Shown: piece after piece, positions 8,991 to 19,452 of the stretch
Position numbering within the stretch: the first letter of the stretch is position 1
Layout of the letters: each line of letters opens with the position of its first letter
Assembly (NCBI RefSeq): GCF_013839525.1
Contig: NZ_JACDIS010000001.1
Span: 773,937-837,936, forward strand
Reading direction: 5' to 3'
Length of the DNA: 64,000 nucleotides
Source: Chthonobacter rhizosphaerae
GTDB taxonomy: Bacteria; Pseudomonadota; Alphaproteobacteria; Rhizobiales; Pleomorphomonadaceae
Notes under the pieces: model-generated
Databases searched by the model: none
What the model was told of the DNA's origin: nothing
Seen by the model: only the letters and a program-made list of their open reading frames with translations
Made by a program: the position numbers and the translations under genes

Positions 8991-10859
8991 TCACGCCGCG
9001 CCACGGGACGCGCCCCGGCGCAGGTGCGCCAGGATCAGCGTCACCGCCGCAGGCGTCACGCCGTCGATCCGGGCCGCCTGTCCAAGCGTCATCGGCCGGG
9101 TGGCGGAAAGCTTCTGCCGCACCTCGTTGGAGAGGCCCACCACGACCCCATAGTCGAAGTCCCCAGGCACCGCGAGGCTCTCGTCCCGCCGGAAGGCCGC
9201 GATGTCCGCCTCCTGGCGACCGAGATAGACGGCGTAGAGCGCCTCGATCTGAAGCGCCTCCCGGGCGACCGGCGGAACGGCGCCAAGCTCGGGCCAGACG
9301 GCGGCGAGCCGGTCCAGCGTCATCTCCGGATAGGAGAGGAGGTCGTAGGCGCTCCGCCGGGCCCCATCCTGGTTCAGCTGCAGCCCGTGCTCGGCCGCCC
9401 TCTTCGGCGTGATCGTCAGCGACCGGGCAAGCGCCCGAGCTTCGTCCAGCGCCGCCATCTTGGCCCCGAAGGCCGCCCGCCGTCGCGCGCCCACGAGTCC
9501 GAGGGCGTCGCCCTTGGCGGTCAGCCGCTGGTCCGCGTTGTCCGCCCGCAGCGTCAGCCGGTATTCGGCGCGGGAGGTGAACATCCGGTAGGGCTCGCTG
9601 ATTCCCTTGGTCACCAGGTCGTCGATCATCACGCCGAGATAGCCTTCCGACCGGTCGAACACCACGCCGTCGGCCGCCCCCGCCCGCCGGGCCGCGTTGA
9701 GGCCGGCCACCAGGCCCTGGGCTGCCGCTTCCTCGTAGCCGGTGGTGCCGTTGATCTGGCCGGCCAGGAACAGGCCCGCCACCCGCTTCGCCTCCAGCGT
9801 CGGCAGAAGCTCGCGCGGGTCCACGTGGTCGTACTCGATCGCATAGCCGGGCTGCAGGACGGTCGCCCGCTCCAGTCCCGGAATGGTGGCGAGGAAGGCC
9901 GCCTGCACGTCTTCCGGCAGCGACGTCGAGACGCCGTTCGGATAGACGACCGGCGTGTCCAGCCCCTCCGGCTCCAGGAAGATCTGGTGGCCGTCCCGGT
10001 CGCCGAACCGGACGATCTTGTCCTCGATCGACGGGCAGTAGCGCGGCCCCCGGCTTTCGATCCGGCCGGAATACATGGCCGACCGGTGGATGTTGTCCCG
10101 GATGACCCGGTGCGTCGCTTCCGTCGTCCGAGTCACCCCGCACGAGACCTGGGGCGTGGTGATCGCCTCCGTCAGGGTGGAGAAGGGCTCCGGTTCGTCG
10201 TCGCCCGGCTGCATCTCCAGGGACGCCCAGTCGATGGTCCGCCCGTCGAGCCGGGCCGGCGTGCCGGTCTTCAGCCGGCCGAGCGCGAGACCCATGCGGG
10301 CCAGCGTCTTCGACAACCCCTGGGCCGGCGCCTCCCCCACCCGGCCGGCCGGGATCGTCCGGTCGCCGATGTGGATGAGCCCGCCGAGAAAGGTCCCGGT
10401 GGTCAGCACCACCGCGCCGGTGGCGATCCGACGGCCGTCGGCCATCAGCACCGCCGCCACCCGCCCGTCGCGGATCTCCAGGTCGTCCGCCTCGCCTTCC
10501 ACCACGTCCAGCCCGGTCGTGGCGCGGATCTCCGCCTGCATGGCGGCCCGGTAGAGCGCCCGGTCCGCCTGGGCTCGCGGACCGCGGACCGCCGGACCCT
10601 TCCGGCGGTTCAGCATGCGGAACTGGATGCCGGCGACGTCCGCCACGCGGCCCATCAGGCCGTCGAGGGCGTCCACCTCCCGCACCAGGTGACCCTTGCC
10701 CAGCCCGCCGATCGCCGGATTGCACGACATCACGCCCACCGTGTCGAACCGGTGGGTCACGAGCGCCGTCCGCGCGCCGGTGCGGGCCGCCGCATGGGCC
10801 GCCTCGACTCCCGCATGGCCGCCGCCGATGACGACGACGTCGAACTGGTCCTTGGTCAT
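8991..10859 (-). CDS. mnmG: tRNA uridine-5-carboxymethylaminomethyl enzyme MnmG (GidA)
   Basis: MnmG works with MnmE to add the (carboxymethyl)aminomethyl group at U34 of certain tRNAs. The FAD dinucleotide-binding motif [13 protein letters not shown] is at residues 10-22, followed by [22 protein letters not shown], shortened here to its key [10 protein letters not shown]. The conserved YCPSIEDK and [16 protein letters not shown] stretches are present. Length 622 is typical. The gene lies between mnmE and rsmG, and the gap upstream contains a perfect parS site. Confidence 0.97.
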   Translation of the reverse strand: MTKDQFDVVVIGGGHAGVEAAHAAARTGARTALVTHRFDTVGVMSCNPAIGGLGKGHLVREVDALDGLMGRVADVAGIQFRMLNRRKGPAVRGPRAQADRALYRAAMQAEIRATTGLDVVEGEADDLEIRDGRVAAVLMADGRRIATGAVVLTTGTFLGGLIHIGDRTIPAGRVGEAPAQGLSKTLARMGLALGRLKTGTPARLDGRTIDWASLEMQPGDDEPEPFSTLTEAITTPQVSCGVTRTTEATHRVIRDNIHRSAMYSGRIESRGPRYCPSIEDKIVRFGDRDGHQIFLEPEGLDTPVVYPNGVSTSLPEDVQAAFLATIPGLERATVLQPGYAIEYDHVDPRELLPTLEAKRVAGLFLAGQINGTTGYEEAAAQGLVAGLNAARRAGAADGVVFDRSEGYLGVMIDDLVTKGISEPYRMFTSRAEYRLTLRADNADQRLTAKGDALGLVGARRRAAFGAKMAALDEARALARSLTITPKRAAEHGLQLNQDGARRSAYDLLSYPEMTLDRLAAVWPELGAVPPVAREALQIEALYAVYLGRQEADIAAFRRDESLAVPGDFDYGVVVGLSNEVRQKLSATRPMTLGQAARIDGVTPAAVTLILAHLRRGASRGAA

Positions 10860-11036
10860 GATCGGATCCGGAAAAGCGGGCCCGCGCCCGGTCGACGCGA
10901 CCCGGCCGCTTTCTACAGACTTTCCCCCCGTAGGTCAAAGCCGCAGGACCCGGAAGCGACGTCAGGCCCGGGCCGTCATCCGCGATCGGATCGGCTTCGA
11001 ATCGAGGTCTGTCCCGGATGTCCACAGGCTGTGGAT

Positions 11037-11052
11037 TGTTTCACGTGAAACA
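11037..11052. promoter_or_regulatory. parS centromere site, perfect consensus
   Basis: TGTTTCACGTGAAACA is identical in all 16 positions to the parS consensus bound by chromosomal ParB proteins. It is in the mnmE-mnmG gap, about 4.8 kb from the origin candidate and 3.7 kb from parB. Confidence 0.95.
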
Positions 11053-11061
11053 CGGACCCAC

Positions 11062-12375
11062 TCACTTGCCGATGCAGAAGGCCTGAAAGATGGCGCCCAG
11101 CACCTCCTCCACGTCCACCTGACCCACCAGCCGGCCGAGTGCCGTCAGGGCGACCCGGATCTCGTCCGCCCTCACCTCCAACGGCGCGCCGTCATCGTCC
11201 GCGCGCTTCAGCGCCGCCACCGCCTCGGCGATGCAGTGGCGCTGCCGCTCGTGGGCGATCAGCGCCGGTTCGCCGAACCCTTCGCCGAGGGTATCCGCGA
11301 TGGCCCCCAGCAGGACGTCCACGCCCGCCCCGGTGACGACACTCACATCAAGTCGGTTCGGATCCGACTCGATCGCCCGGCCCACCCGGTCCGCCTGCGA
11401 GCGCACCCGGATCACCGGGCAGCCCGGCTCCAGGTCGCCGGGCGGTGGCCGTCCATCCGGGTCCATCCAGACCACGAGATCCGCCTGTCCGGCCCGATGG
11501 CGCGCCCGGCGCACGCCTTCCTGCTCGATCCGGTCTTCGCTCTCCCGCAGCCCCGCCGTGTCAACCAGCGTCACCGGCAGCCCGCCGAGATCCAGGTGCA
11601 CCTCCAGCAGGTCGCGGGTCGTGCCCGGCGTCTCGGTCACGATCGCCACGTCCCGCCCGGCCAGGTGGTTCACGAGGCTGGACTTGCCGGCGTTGGGCGG
11701 ACCGAGCACCACCACCTGGAAGCCGTCCCGGATCCGCTCTCCGCGACCCCGGTCGTCGAGCACCCGCTCCATGGCGGCCCGAACCGAGCGGGCGAGCGAG
11801 AAGCCCTGGTCCAGCACCGATCCCGGCACGTCCTCCTCGTCGGAGAAGTCGAGGTCCGCCTCGATCAGGCTTCGGGCGGTCAGGAGGTCCGCCCGCCACG
11901 CGAGGGCGAGCCGGCCGAAGGCGCCGTCCGCGAGGCGCAGCGCCTGACGGCGCTGCAGCTCGGTCTCCGCATGGACGAGGTCCGCCAGGCCCTCCACGGC
12001 CGTGAGGTCCAGTTTCCCGTTCTCGAATGCCCGGCGGGTGAAGGCGCCGGCCTCGGCGGGCGCCAGCCCCGGCAGGCCGCCCAGACGGGCGAGCAGGGCC
12101 GCCACTACCGCCCGGCCGCCGTGGCCATGAAATTCGGCCACGTCCTCCCCGGTAAAGCTGCGCGGACCCGGGAAGAAGAGAGCCAGCCCATGGTCGATCA
12201 CCGACCCGTCCTCGGCCAGGAAGGCTCCGTAGGCCGCCGTCCGGGGCGCCGGCACTCGGCCGAACACCGCCAGCAGCGCGGCCTGCACCTGCGGCCCGCT
12301 CACCCGCACCACCGCCACCCCGGCCGGTCCCCGGCCGGTGGAAAGCGCGAACAGGGTGTGTGCCTCCATCGCCAT
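11062..12375 (-). CDS. mnmE: tRNA modification GTPase MnmE (TrmE)
   Basis: MnmE is the partner of MnmG in wobble-uridine modification. The N-terminal tetrahydrofolate-binding domain (TLFALSTGRGPAGVAVVRVSG) and helical domain flank an inserted G domain. The G1 motif GPPNAGKSSL and G3 DTAGLRESED are visible. The protein ends in CIGK, the family C-terminal motif whose cysteine is required for activity. At 437 residues it is complete. An alternative start two codons downstream (MEAHTLF) is equally possible. Confidence 0.96.
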   Translation of the reverse strand: MAMEAHTLFALSTGRGPAGVAVVRVSGPQVQAALLAVFGRVPAPRTAAYGAFLAEDGSVIDHGLALFFPGPRSFTGEDVAEFHGHGGRAVVAALLARLGGLPGLAPAEAGAFTRRAFENGKLDLTAVEGLADLVHAETELQRRQALRLADGAFGRLALAWRADLLTARSLIEADLDFSDEEDVPGSVLDQGFSLARSVRAAMERVLDDRGRGERIRDGFQVVVLGPPNAGKSSLVNHLAGRDVAIVTETPGTTRDLLEVHLDLGGLPVTLVDTAGLRESEDRIEQEGVRRARHRAGQADLVVWMDPDGRPPPGDLEPGCPVIRVRSQADRVGRAIESDPNRLDVSVVTGAGVDVLLGAIADTLGEGFGEPALIAHERQRHCIAEAVAALKRADDDGAPLEVRADEIRVALTALGRLVGQVDVEEVLGAIFQAFCIGK

Positions 12376-12435
12376 GCCTCTGCCCTCTCGTGGTGGCGAA
12401 CCGAACCGGATCCGAATCGAGCGCGCGCCCGCTCG

Positions 12436-12451
12436 TGATTCACGTGAAACA
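12436..12451. promoter_or_regulatory. parS-like site, 15 of 16 matches
   Basis: TGATTCACGTGAAACA differs from consensus parS only at the third base. It lies 61 bp upstream of the mnmE start, in the gap with the rho terminator. Confidence 0.85.
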
Positions 12452-12500
12452 ACCGGGCGGCCGGCCCGGCCAGTCTACGCTTGTCGCCTCGGAAACGCCG

Positions 12501-12531
12501 AAGAGGCCGCCCGTCTCCGGAGCGGCCTCTT
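12501..12531 (-). terminator. Hairpin terminator downstream of rho
   Basis: AAGAGGCCGC and GCGGCCTCTT form a perfect 10-bp stem with an 11-nt loop, 38 bases past the rho stop. There is no long T run on either strand. Parallel parS-like sites flank it on both sides. Confidence 0.6.
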
Positions 12532-12538
12532 CCCATCG

Positions 12539-12554
12539 TGTTTCACGTGAATCC
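12539..12554. promoter_or_regulatory. parS-like site, 14 of 16 matches
   Basis: TGTTTCACGTGAATCC keeps the TTTCACGTGAA core and differs from consensus at two right-end positions. It is 15 bp past the rho stop and 103 bp from the 12436 site. Confidence 0.65.
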
Positions 12555-12569
12555 GCCGGGCCGCCCCGG

Positions 12570-13835
12570 TCAGGTGTTCATGCTGTCGAAGAAGTCCGCG
12601 TTGGTCCGGGTCTGGCGCAGCTTGTCCAGCAGGAACTCGGTCGCGTCCGTCGTCCCCATGGGGTTCAGAATACGCCGGAGCACGAAGGTCTTCTTCAATT
12701 TGTCGGACGGAACCAGCAGGTCCTCCTTGCGGGTGCCGGACCGCTGGATGTCGATGGCCGGGAACACCCGCTTGTCCGAGATCTTCCGGTCCAGGATGAT
12801 CTCCGAGTTGCCGGTGCCCTTGAACTCCTCGAAGATCACCTCATCCATGCGGCTTCCCGTATCCACCAGGGCCGTCGCGATGATGGTGAGGGAGCCGCCC
12901 TGCTCGATGTTGCGGGCCGCGCCGAAGAAGCGCTTCGGCCGCTGCAGGGCGTTGGCGTCCACGCCGCCGGTCAGCACCTTGCCGGAGGACGGCACCACCG
13001 TGTTGTAGGCGCGGCCGAGGCGGGTGATGCTGTCGAGCAGGATCACCACGTCGCGGCCGTGCTCCACCAGGCGCTTGGCCTTCTCGATCACCATCTCGGC
13101 CACCTGCACGTGGCGCACCGCCGGCTCGTCGAAGGTGGACGACACCACCTCGCCGCGCACGGAGCGCTGCATGTCGGTCACCTCCTCCGGCCGCTCGTCG
13201 ATGAGCAGCACGATGAGGTAGCACTCCGGATGGTTGGACGTGATCGAGTGGGCGACGTTCTGCAGCAGCACCGTCTTGCCGGTGCGCGGCGGCGCCACGA
13301 TCAGGGCGCGCTGGCCCTTGCCGAGGGGCGCCACGATGTCGATGATCCGGGCGCTCAGGTCCTTGCCGGTCTGGCCCTCCACCTCCATGCGGAAGCGCTC
13401 GTCCGGATAGAGCGGCGTCAGGTTGTCGAAGTGGACCTTGTGGCGCGCCTTGTCCGGGTCCTCGAAGTTGACGGTGTTGACCTTCAGGAGCGCGAAATAG
13501 CGCTCGCCTTCCTTCGGGCTGCGGATCTGGCCTTCCACCGTGTCGCCGGTCCTCAGGGAGAAGCGGCGGATTTGGGAGGGCGAGATGTAGATGTCGTCCG
13601 GGCCCGGCAGGTAGTTGGCGTCCGGCGAGCGCAGGAAGCCGAAACCGTCCTGCAGCACCTCCACGACGCCCTCGCCGATGATGTCCACGTCCTGCGCGGC
13701 AAGCTGCTTCAGGATGGCGAAGAGCAATTCCTGCTTGCGCATCGTGGAGGCGTTCTCCACTTCCAGCTCTTCGGCGACCGCCAGGAGTTCGGTCGGGGTC
13801 TTCTTCTTCAGATCCTGGAGTTTCATCTCCGCCAT
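12570..13835 (-). CDS. rho: Transcription termination factor Rho
   Basis: Rho is a hexameric RNA helicase that ends transcription. The N-terminal Rho_N helix bundle ([20 protein letters not shown]) leads to the RNA-binding cold-shock fold with DGFGFLRS. The ATPase core has Walker A APPRTGKT and Walker [17 protein letters not shown]. The start [14 protein letters not shown] is chosen by similarity to alphaproteobacterial Rho; an open frame runs 59 codons further upstream but has no family likeness. Length is then 421. It lies downstream of hemE-hemJ with a long leader between. Confidence 0.97.
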   Translation of the reverse strand: MAEMKLQDLKKKTPTELLAVAEELEVENASTMRKQELLFAILKQLAAQDVDIIGEGVVEVLQDGFGFLRSPDANYLPGPDDIYISPSQIRRFSLRTGDTVEGQIRSPKEGERYFALLKVNTVNFEDPDKARHKVHFDNLTPLYPDERFRMEVEGQTGKDLSARIIDIVAPLGKGQRALIVAPPRTGKTVLLQNVAHSITSNHPECYLIVLLIDERPEEVTDMQRSVRGEVVSSTFDEPAVRHVQVAEMVIEKAKRLVEHGRDVVILLDSITRLGRAYNTVVPSSGKVLTGGVDANALQRPKRFFGAARNIEQGGSLTIIATALVDTGSRMDEVIFEEFKGTGNSEIILDRKISDKRVFPAIDIQRSGTRKEDLLVPSDKLKKTFVLRRILNPMGTTDATEFLLDKLRQTRTNADFFDSMNT

Positions 13836-14256
13836 GAAGGCTTGTCTCGTCTTAAGGTTGGGATGTGCGACGGCCGATCCATCGAGGAGGCCGTCGGGAA
13901 GGCAGGGGTCGGGACGGAAATACGCTCGGGCACGGGAACGGCGGCAGGTTCCGCCGAAGATCCGGATGGGCTGGGGTTCGGCGGTCCGAACACCCGCGCC
14001 AACCGGCGACACAGGCTTTCTGAGGGCCTTGGCATGTCCCTGCGCCCGGGGAGAGCGCGCATGCCGCTTGGACGTCGACTGATGTCAAGCCGGATATAAC
14101 TGCTTCGTCCGGCCGGGACAAGACCGCCCAGCCCGCGTTTTCGTCCGGACTGTTCCCGATCCGGGCGGAAAACCGGCTCCGGCCAGCCGGCCATCCCGGA
14201 CCCGCCGAACGGGAGCCGGCCGGTCCGGCCGATGGGGCCCGGCCGGCCGCGTCCCG
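13836..14256. other. Gene-free gap between hemJ and rho (rho leader)
   Basis: No credible gene is seen in these 421 bases. If transcription of rho starts at the promoter candidate near 14093, a leader of about 250 nt precedes rho. Long leaders with autoregulation are known for rho in other bacteria; nothing here proves it. The part next to hemJ is rich in GGCC/CCGG inverted pairs. Confidence 0.5.
14093..14121 (-). promoter_or_regulatory. Possible sigma-70 promoter of rho
   Basis: Read leftward, TTGTCC and TATATC are separated by exactly 17 bases, each matching the housekeeping consensus at four of six positions. This is a weak, spacing-supported guess. Confidence 0.35.
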
Positions 14257-14694
14257 TCAGACGGGCTTCACCACCACCAGGATCACAATCGCGACGAGGA
14301 GCAGCGTCGGCACCTCGTTGGCGATCCGGTAGAAGCGCGCCGGGCGGGTGTTGCGGTCCTCCGCGAACGCCCGGGTCCAGGCCGCGCAGGCGCCGTGGAA
14401 GCCGGAGAGCGCCAGCACGAAGACGAGCTTCAGGTGAAGCCAGAGGCTGCCGTCGGTGAACCAGCCGCCGCGGATGGCAAGCCAGAGGCCGAAGATCCAG
14501 GTGGCGATCATGGCGGGCGTCATGATGGCCTTCAGGAGCCGCCGCTCCATGACCTTGAACGTCTCGGAGGTCGGCGAGCCCTTCACCGCGTCCGCGTGGT
14601 AGACGAACAGGCGCGGCAGATAGAACACCGCCGCCATCCAGGCGATCAGCGACAGGATGTGGGCCGTCTTCAGCCAGAGATAGAGGTCGGTCAC
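14257..14694 (-). CDS. hemJ: Protoporphyrinogen oxidase HemJ
   Basis: HemJ is the membrane-embedded, heme-b-containing protoporphyrinogen IX oxidase found in most bacteria lacking HemG/HemY. The 145-residue product has four hydrophobic segments and the signatures [27 protein letters not shown] and [12 protein letters not shown]. The conserved histidine of KTAH and arginine of YLPRL are present. The start is GTG and overlaps the hemE stop as GTGA, indicating translational coupling. Together hemE and hemJ supply two steps of heme synthesis. Confidence 0.92.
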   Translation of the reverse strand: MTDLYLWLKTAHILSLIAWMAAVFYLPRLFVYHADAVKGSPTSETFKVMERRLLKAIMTPAMIATWIFGLWLAIRGGWFTDGSLWLHLKLVFVLALSGFHGACAAWTRAFAEDRNTRPARFYRIANEVPTLLLVAIVILVVVKPV

Positions 14695-15797
14695 GGTCGG
14701 GCTCGTCCTTCGGTGGCGCCGCGCACCCGGTCCACCATGCGGGCGACCGCGTCGGGCGAGGCGTCCGGCGTGATGCCGTGTCCGAGGTTGAAGATCAAGG
14801 GGCCGCCGCCGAGGCCATTCAGCACGTGGTCGACGCCGCGGTCGAGCGCGTCGCCGCCGGCGATCAGGCGCAGCGGGTCCAGGTTGCCCTGCACGGGCAC
14901 CAGCGGCTGCACGTGGTCGCGCACGAAGGCGACCGGCGTCTGCCAGTCGATGCCGGCGGCCGTCACCTGCGTGCGGCGCACATAGTCCGGCAGGCGGGCC
15001 GAGGCGCCCTTCGGGAAGCCGATGATGCGCGCCCCCGGCACCGCCGCCCGCACGCCCGCCACGATGCGCGCCACCGGGTCCACCGCGTAGGCCTCGAAGC
15101 CCTCGTCGTCGAGGGCGCCGGCCCAGGTGTCGAAGATCTGCACCGCGTCGGCGCCCGCCTGGAGCTGGGCCACCAGATAGCGGACCGACGCGTCCACCAG
15201 CATGTCCATCAGCCGCCTCAGGCCCTCCGGCTGGAGGAGGGCGGCCTTCCTGGCCGGCCCCTGGTCGGGCGTGCCGCGCCCGGCGATCATGTAGGTCGCC
15301 ACGGTCCAGGGCGCCCCGCAGAAGCCGAGGAGCGTCGTCTCCGGCGGCAGGGCCGCCCGGATGCCCGCGACGGCGTCCAGCACCGGCGCCAGCCGGTCCA
15401 GGAGCCGCGTCGGGTCGAGGGCGTCGAGCCTGTCGAGGTCCACGGGCGTCAGCCGCGGGCCCTCCCCTTCGGCGAACCACACCTCCTGGCCGAGGGCGTG
15501 CGGCACCACCAGGATGTCGGAGAACAGGATGGCGGCGTCGAAGCCGTAGCGGCGGATCGGCTGCAGCGTCACCTCCACGGCGAACTTCGGCGTGTAGCAG
15601 AGATCGAGGAAGCCGCCCGCCTCGGCCCGTGTCGCCCGGTACTCAGGGAGATAGCGCCCGGCCTGGCGCATCATCCAGATCGGCGGCGGGAACAGTCGCT
15701 CGCCGTCGAGCACGCGAACGACCGCCCGCTTCGAAGCCGACGGCGCGGCGCTGGTGTCGGGCTGCACCCCCGACCGGTGGTCTCGGTCCGTGTCCAC
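14691..15797 (-). CDS. hemE: Uroporphyrinogen decarboxylase
   Basis: HemE removes four acetate carboxyls from uroporphyrinogen III to give coproporphyrinogen III. The [17 protein letters not shown] stretch and the catalytic-aspartate region [14 protein letters not shown] are plainly visible, as are QIFDTWAG and FNLGHGI near the C-terminus. The length of 368 includes about 20 extra N-terminal residues compared with many homologues. The gene borders the origin candidate and is transcribed away from it. Confidence 0.97.
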   Translation of the reverse strand: MDTDRDHRSGVQPDTSAAPSASKRAVVRVLDGERLFPPPIWMMRQAGRYLPEYRATRAEAGGFLDLCYTPKFAVEVTLQPIRRYGFDAAILFSDILVVPHALGQEVWFAEGEGPRLTPVDLDRLDALDPTRLLDRLAPVLDAVAGIRAALPPETTLLGFCGAPWTVATYMIAGRGTPDQGPARKAALLQPEGLRRLMDMLVDASVRYLVAQLQAGADAVQIFDTWAGALDDEGFEAYAVDPVARIVAGVRAAVPGARIIGFPKGASARLPDYVRRTQVTAAGIDWQTPVAFVRDHVQPLVPVQGNLDPLRLIAGGDALDRGVDHVLNGLGGGPLIFNLGHGITPDASPDAVARMVDRVRGATEGRARP

Positions 15798-16401
15798 GGC
15801 GCGTCCTCTTATGAAAAGAGAGAGTCTAAGAGAGATCTTTTGGTTTCTATTAGGGGCGTGGATACCAGTGATGCCGGCTTCTCCACAATCCGCCCCGACC
15901 GACTACATAGGGCGTCGCCGCCGGGACGCGATCGGCGTCGGCGACGCACCCCTGTGGACGATCCGTCGGCGAACGGCTGTTTCGCGCCCGAATCGAGGGC
16001 GACGGCGGCCGTCGCCGCTGTGGACGGGGAGTCGACGCCCGCCCGCCCGCCGCGGCCAAGGGCCCGCCGTCCTCTCCGCCCACAGGTCCGACGGGCCCCG
16101 TCCCGGCGGGCCAGCCGCTGTTGATGGTCGGGCCCCCTCCGGGAGAGGCCGGTGCCGCCGGCCGGTTTCGGCCCGGCTTCTCCCCAGCGCTCGACAGGGC
16201 CGGCGCCGCTCCGGTGGACAGACGCCGGTCCCGGTATGCCACACACTTGATTCAATTTGACGATTTCGCCGCCCCGGAGCGTCGGCCGCCGGTGCACGAG
16301 ACCCGCGCCCGAAGCCTCCCGACGCCCTTGAAGGCCCGGACGTCGCGCCCTTACCCCTCGCGCGCGCCCGTGGCAGACTGGGGCACGCCAGAGGAGACCT
16401 C
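15798..16401. other. Candidate chromosomal replication origin (oriC)
   Basis: This ~600-bp gap separates the divergent hemE and DUF299 (ppsR) genes. That is the place of the experimentally known origin in Caulobacter, between hemE and the RP001/DUF299 gene. An AT-rich tract lies at 15806-15856 in otherwise GC-rich DNA and includes CTCTT-ATGAA-AAGAG. DnaA-box-like 9-mers include TTCTCCACA (15879-15887, 8 of 9 to TTATCCACA) and weaker ones at 15857-15865, 15953-15961 and 16019-16027. No convincing gene lies inside. Confidence 0.7.
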
Positions 16402-17250
16402 ATGAAGCGCGGCCACATCTATTTCCACCTGCATCTCGTGTCGGACTCCACCGGCGAGACGCTCCTCACCGTCGGCCGGGCGGCCGCCGCGCGCTACGAG
16501 AGCATCGCGCCCATCGAGCACGTCTATCCGCTGGTGCGCTCGGCCCGGCACCTGGAGCGGGTCATCGCCGACATCGAGGCCTCGCCCGGCATCGTGCTCT
16601 ACACCCTCGTGGAGCGCGACATCGCCGAGCGCCTGGAGGCCGCCTGCCGGGACGCCACCCTCCCCTGCCTCAACGTGCTCGACCCGATCGTGGACGTGTT
16701 CCGCAGCTACCTGAACCTGCCGGCGACCGGCAAGGCCGGCGCCCAGCACGCCCTCGACGCGGACTATTTCCGCCGGATCGACGCCCTCAACTTCACCATG
16801 ATGCACGACGACGGCGTGCTGCCGGAGGACATCGAGGAGGCCGACATCGTCCTCATCGGGGTCAGCCGCACGTCGAAGACGCCGACCAGCATCTATCTCG
16901 CCAACCGCGGCATCCGGGCCACCAACATGCCGCTCGTCCCGGACGTGCCCATCCCGGAGAAGATCCTGAAGGCGCAACGCCCGCTGGTGGTCGGCCTGAT
17001 CGCGAGCCCGGAGCGGATCATGCACATCCGCCAGAACCGGCTCCTCTCCCTCAATGCCGGCGACCGGGACACGCCCTATGTGGACAAGCACGCCATCGCC
17101 CGGGAGGTGGCCTATTCGCGGCGGCTCTGCACGGAGAACGGCTGGCCGATGATCGACGTCACCCGCCGCTCCATCGAGGAGACCGCCGCGGCCATCCTTG
17201 CGCTCTACGACCAACACCGCTACGGCAGGCTCAAGGAATCCTTCGTCTGA
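16402..17250 (+). CDS. ppsR: PEP synthase / pyruvate phosphate dikinase regulatory protein (DUF299)
   Basis: Proteins of this family are bifunctional serine/threonine kinases and Pi-dependent pyrophosphorylases that switch pyruvate phosphate dikinase or PEP synthase off and on. The N-terminus FHLHLVSDSTGETL and the P-loop-like GVSRTSKTPTS at about 153-163 are the defining motifs, with SLYLAN-like SIYLANRG following. Length 282 is normal. Which target enzyme it controls cannot be seen here. It is 45 bp upstream of maf and transcribed away from the origin candidate. Confidence 0.93.
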   Translation: MKRGHIYFHLHLVSDSTGETLLTVGRAAAARYESIAPIEHVYPLVRSARHLERVIADIEASPGIVLYTLVERDIAERLEAACRDATLPCLNVLDPIVDVFRSYLNLPATGKAGAQHALDADYFRRIDALNFTMMHDDGVLPEDIEEADIVLIGVSRTSKTPTSIYLANRGIRATNMPLVPDVPIPEKILKAQRPLVVGLIASPERIMHIRQNRLLSLNAGDRDTPYVDKHAIAREVAYSRRLCTENGWPMIDVTRRSIEETAAAILALYDQHRYGRLKESFV

Positions 17251-17295
17251 CGGCGGCCCCGGGGCCGCCCGACCGCTGACCTCGCAAGGTGTCCC

Positions 17296-17889
17296 ATGTC
17301 CCTCGTCCTCGCGTCCGGCAGTCCCACCCGCGCCGGACTTCTCACCCAGGCCGGCCTCCTCTTCGAACGGGAGAGCCCGGACGTGGACGAGCGCGCCGTG
17401 GAGGCGACGCTCGCCGACACCGGCGTCTTCGCCGACGACGTCGCCCTCGTGCTCGCCGAGGTGAAGGCGACGGAGGTGTCCGCCCGCCGGCCCGGCAGCC
17501 TCGTGATCGGGGCCGACCAGACCCTTTCGCTCGGCGAGGAGCGCTTCCACAAGCCCGCCGACATGGAGGCGGCGCGCCGGCAGCTGCTGGCGCTGCGCGG
17601 CCAGACGCACCAGCTCCATTCGGCGGTCGTGGTGGCCGAGGACGGCGACGTCCTGTTCCGCCACGTCTCCACCGCCAACCTGACCATGCGCGACTTCACC
17701 CCCGCCTTCGTCGGTCACTATCTGGCGGTGGTCGGCGACAGGGCGCTCGGCAGCGTCGGCTGCTACCAGGTGGAGGGCTACGGCATCCAGCTGTTCGAGG
17801 CCATCGAGGGCGACCACTTCACCATCCTGGGCCTGCCGCTCCTGCCGCTCCTCGCCTTCCTGCGCACCCGGGGCGTGGTGGAGACATGA
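17296..17889 (+). CDS. maf: Maf-like nucleoside triphosphate pyrophosphatase
   Basis: Maf proteins hydrolyse non-canonical or modified NTPs to the monophosphate and so clean the nucleotide pool. The N-terminal [14 protein letters not shown] is the substrate-loop signature and [11 protein letters not shown] the metal-binding site. The second half has [14 protein letters not shown] and [11 protein letters not shown]. The protein has 197 residues. Its stop overlaps the aroE start as ATGA, so the two are translationally coupled. Confidence 0.92.
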   Translation: MSLVLASGSPTRAGLLTQAGLLFERESPDVDERAVEATLADTGVFADDVALVLAEVKATEVSARRPGSLVIGADQTLSLGEERFHKPADMEAARRQLLALRGQTHQLHSAVVVAEDGDVLFRHVSTANLTMRDFTPAFVGHYLAVVGDRALGSVGCYQVEGYGIQLFEAIEGDHFTILGLPLLPLLAFLRTRGVVET

Positions 17890-18725
17890 GCGGATCCTCC
17901 TCGCCCACCGTCGGGGTCATCGGCTGGCCCATCGCCCATTCGCGCTCGCCGCTCATCCACAATCACTGGATGGCGGTCCACCGCGTCGAGGGCCGTTACG
18001 ACCGCCTGCCCGTCGCCCCCGACGCGATCGAGGGCTTCCTCGCCGACTTCCCCTCGAGCGGCCTCGTCGGCGCCAACGTCACCATCCCCTACAAGGAGAT
18101 CGCCTACCGGGCCGTCGCCGAGCGCGACCCGGTGGCGGAGCGGCTGAAGGCTGTGAACTGCCTGTGGACGGACGGTGGGCGGCTCGTCGGCGCCAACACG
18201 GACGTCCAGGGTTTCGTCGGCAATCTGGACGTCGCCCTCCCCGGCTGGGACGATAATCCCCGCGTCGCCTTCGTGCTCGGCGCCGGCGGCGCCGCCCGGG
18301 CGGTGGTGGACGGCCTCGTCCACCGGGGCTACGCCGTCCGCCTCGCCAACCGCACCCTCGCCAGGGCCGAGAGCCTCGCCGCCCTCTATCCCGGCCGGGT
18401 CGCCGTCTGCGACTTCGCCGACGCCGCCCGCGCGGCGCTCCAGGCGGACGTGGTGGTCAACACCACGTCCCTCGGCATGAAGGGCGAGGGCGAGATCCCG
18501 CTCGAGCTTCACCGCCTCGGACCCGAAACGATCGTCGCCGACATCGTCTACGTACCGCTGGAGACGCCCTTCCTCGCCCGCGCCAGGGCGGCCGGGCTTC
18601 GCACGGTCGACGGCCTCGGTATGCTACTCCACCAGGCGGTGCCGAGCTTCGAACACTGGTTCGGCGTCCGGCCTGTCGTCACGGCGGAGCTCCGCGCCCT
18701 CGTGGAAGCGGACCTCCTGTCGTGA
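17886..18725 (+). CDS. aroE: Shikimate dehydrogenase
   Basis: AroE reduces 3-dehydroshikimate to shikimate with NADPH in aromatic amino-acid synthesis. The substrate pocket motifs SRSPLIHN and NVTIPYKE (catalytic lysine) precede the nucleotide-binding GAGGAAR and the NRT motif in LANRTLARA. The start is the ATG overlapping the maf stop, giving 279 residues that begin immediately before [14 protein letters not shown]. The end overlaps coaE as GTGA. Confidence 0.95.
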   Translation: MSGSSSPTVGVIGWPIAHSRSPLIHNHWMAVHRVEGRYDRLPVAPDAIEGFLADFPSSGLVGANVTIPYKEIAYRAVAERDPVAERLKAVNCLWTDGGRLVGANTDVQGFVGNLDVALPGWDDNPRVAFVLGAGGAARAVVDGLVHRGYAVRLANRTLARAESLAALYPGRVAVCDFADAARAALQADVVVNTTSLGMKGEGEIPLELHRLGPETIVADIVYVPLETPFLARARAAGLRTVDGLGMLLHQAVPSFEHWFGVRPVVTAELRALVEADLLS

Positions 18726-19312
18726 TCGTCGTCGGCCTCACCGGCTCCATCGGCATGGGCAAGTCCACGACGGCGGACCTCTTCCGCCGGCGCGGCGTGC
18801 CCGTGTTCGACGCCGACGAGGCCGTCCACCGGCTGTACGCCGGGCCGCTCGCTCCCGCCGTGGAGGCCGCCTTCCCGGGCACCGCGGCGTCGGGCGCCGT
18901 GGACCGGGTCGCCCTCTCGCGGGCGGTGCTCGGCGATCCGGCGGCCCTGAGGCGCCTGGAGGCCATCGTGCATCCGGCCGTGCGGGCAGCGGAACGCGCC
19001 TTCCTCGCCGAGGCGGCGTCCGCCGGCGCGCCGGTCGCAGTCCTCGACATCCCGCTCCTCTACGAGACCGGCCGGGAGGCGGACGTGGACACGGTGGTGG
19101 TGGTCAGCGCCCCGGCGGACGTGCAGCGCGCCCGGGTCCTCGCCCGGCCCGGCATGACGGCGGAGAAGTTCGACGCCATCCTGGCCCGCCAGCTGCCGGA
19201 CGCGGAGAAGCGCGCCCGCGCCCACCACGTGATCGACACCGGGTCCGGCGTGGAGGCCGCCGGCGCGGCGGTCGACCGCCTCCTCGCGACCTTGCGGGAC
19301 GGGCCCGGCTGA
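18722..19312 (+). CDS. coaE: Dephospho-CoA kinase
   Basis: CoaE phosphorylates dephospho-CoA, the last step of coenzyme A synthesis. The P-loop [12 protein letters not shown] lies at residues 5-16, followed by VFDADEAVH and the DIPLLYETG stretch typical of the family. It starts with GTG, overlapping the aroE stop by four bases. The order maf-aroE-coaE-dnaQ is conserved across many Alphaproteobacteria. Length 196 is normal. Confidence 0.95.
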   Translation: MIVVGLTGSIGMGKSTTADLFRRRGVPVFDADEAVHRLYAGPLAPAVEAAFPGTAASGAVDRVALSRAVLGDPAALRRLEAIVHPAVRAAERAFLAEAASAGAPVAVLDIPLLYETGREADVDTVVVVSAPADVQRARVLARPGMTAEKFDAILARQLPDAEKRARAHHVIDTGSGVEAAGAAVDRLLATLRDGPG

Positions 19313-19452
19313 GCCTCCGGCGTCACAGTGCGGATCGGAACCGCATTCAGCCTTGGATGACGGCCTGAAGGCCGTTGCGCCCGTCCGGTCCAGGTGGCAC
19401 GGTCGCGTCGAATGCCGGTCCCGGTTGGGGGCCGGCCCTGCCAGGAAGCGTG

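Noticed and set aside
13836..14012. N-terminal extension of Rho by 59 codons
   Set aside because: The extension has no likeness to Rho, is Arg/Pro-rich, and the family N-terminus fits the inner ATG.
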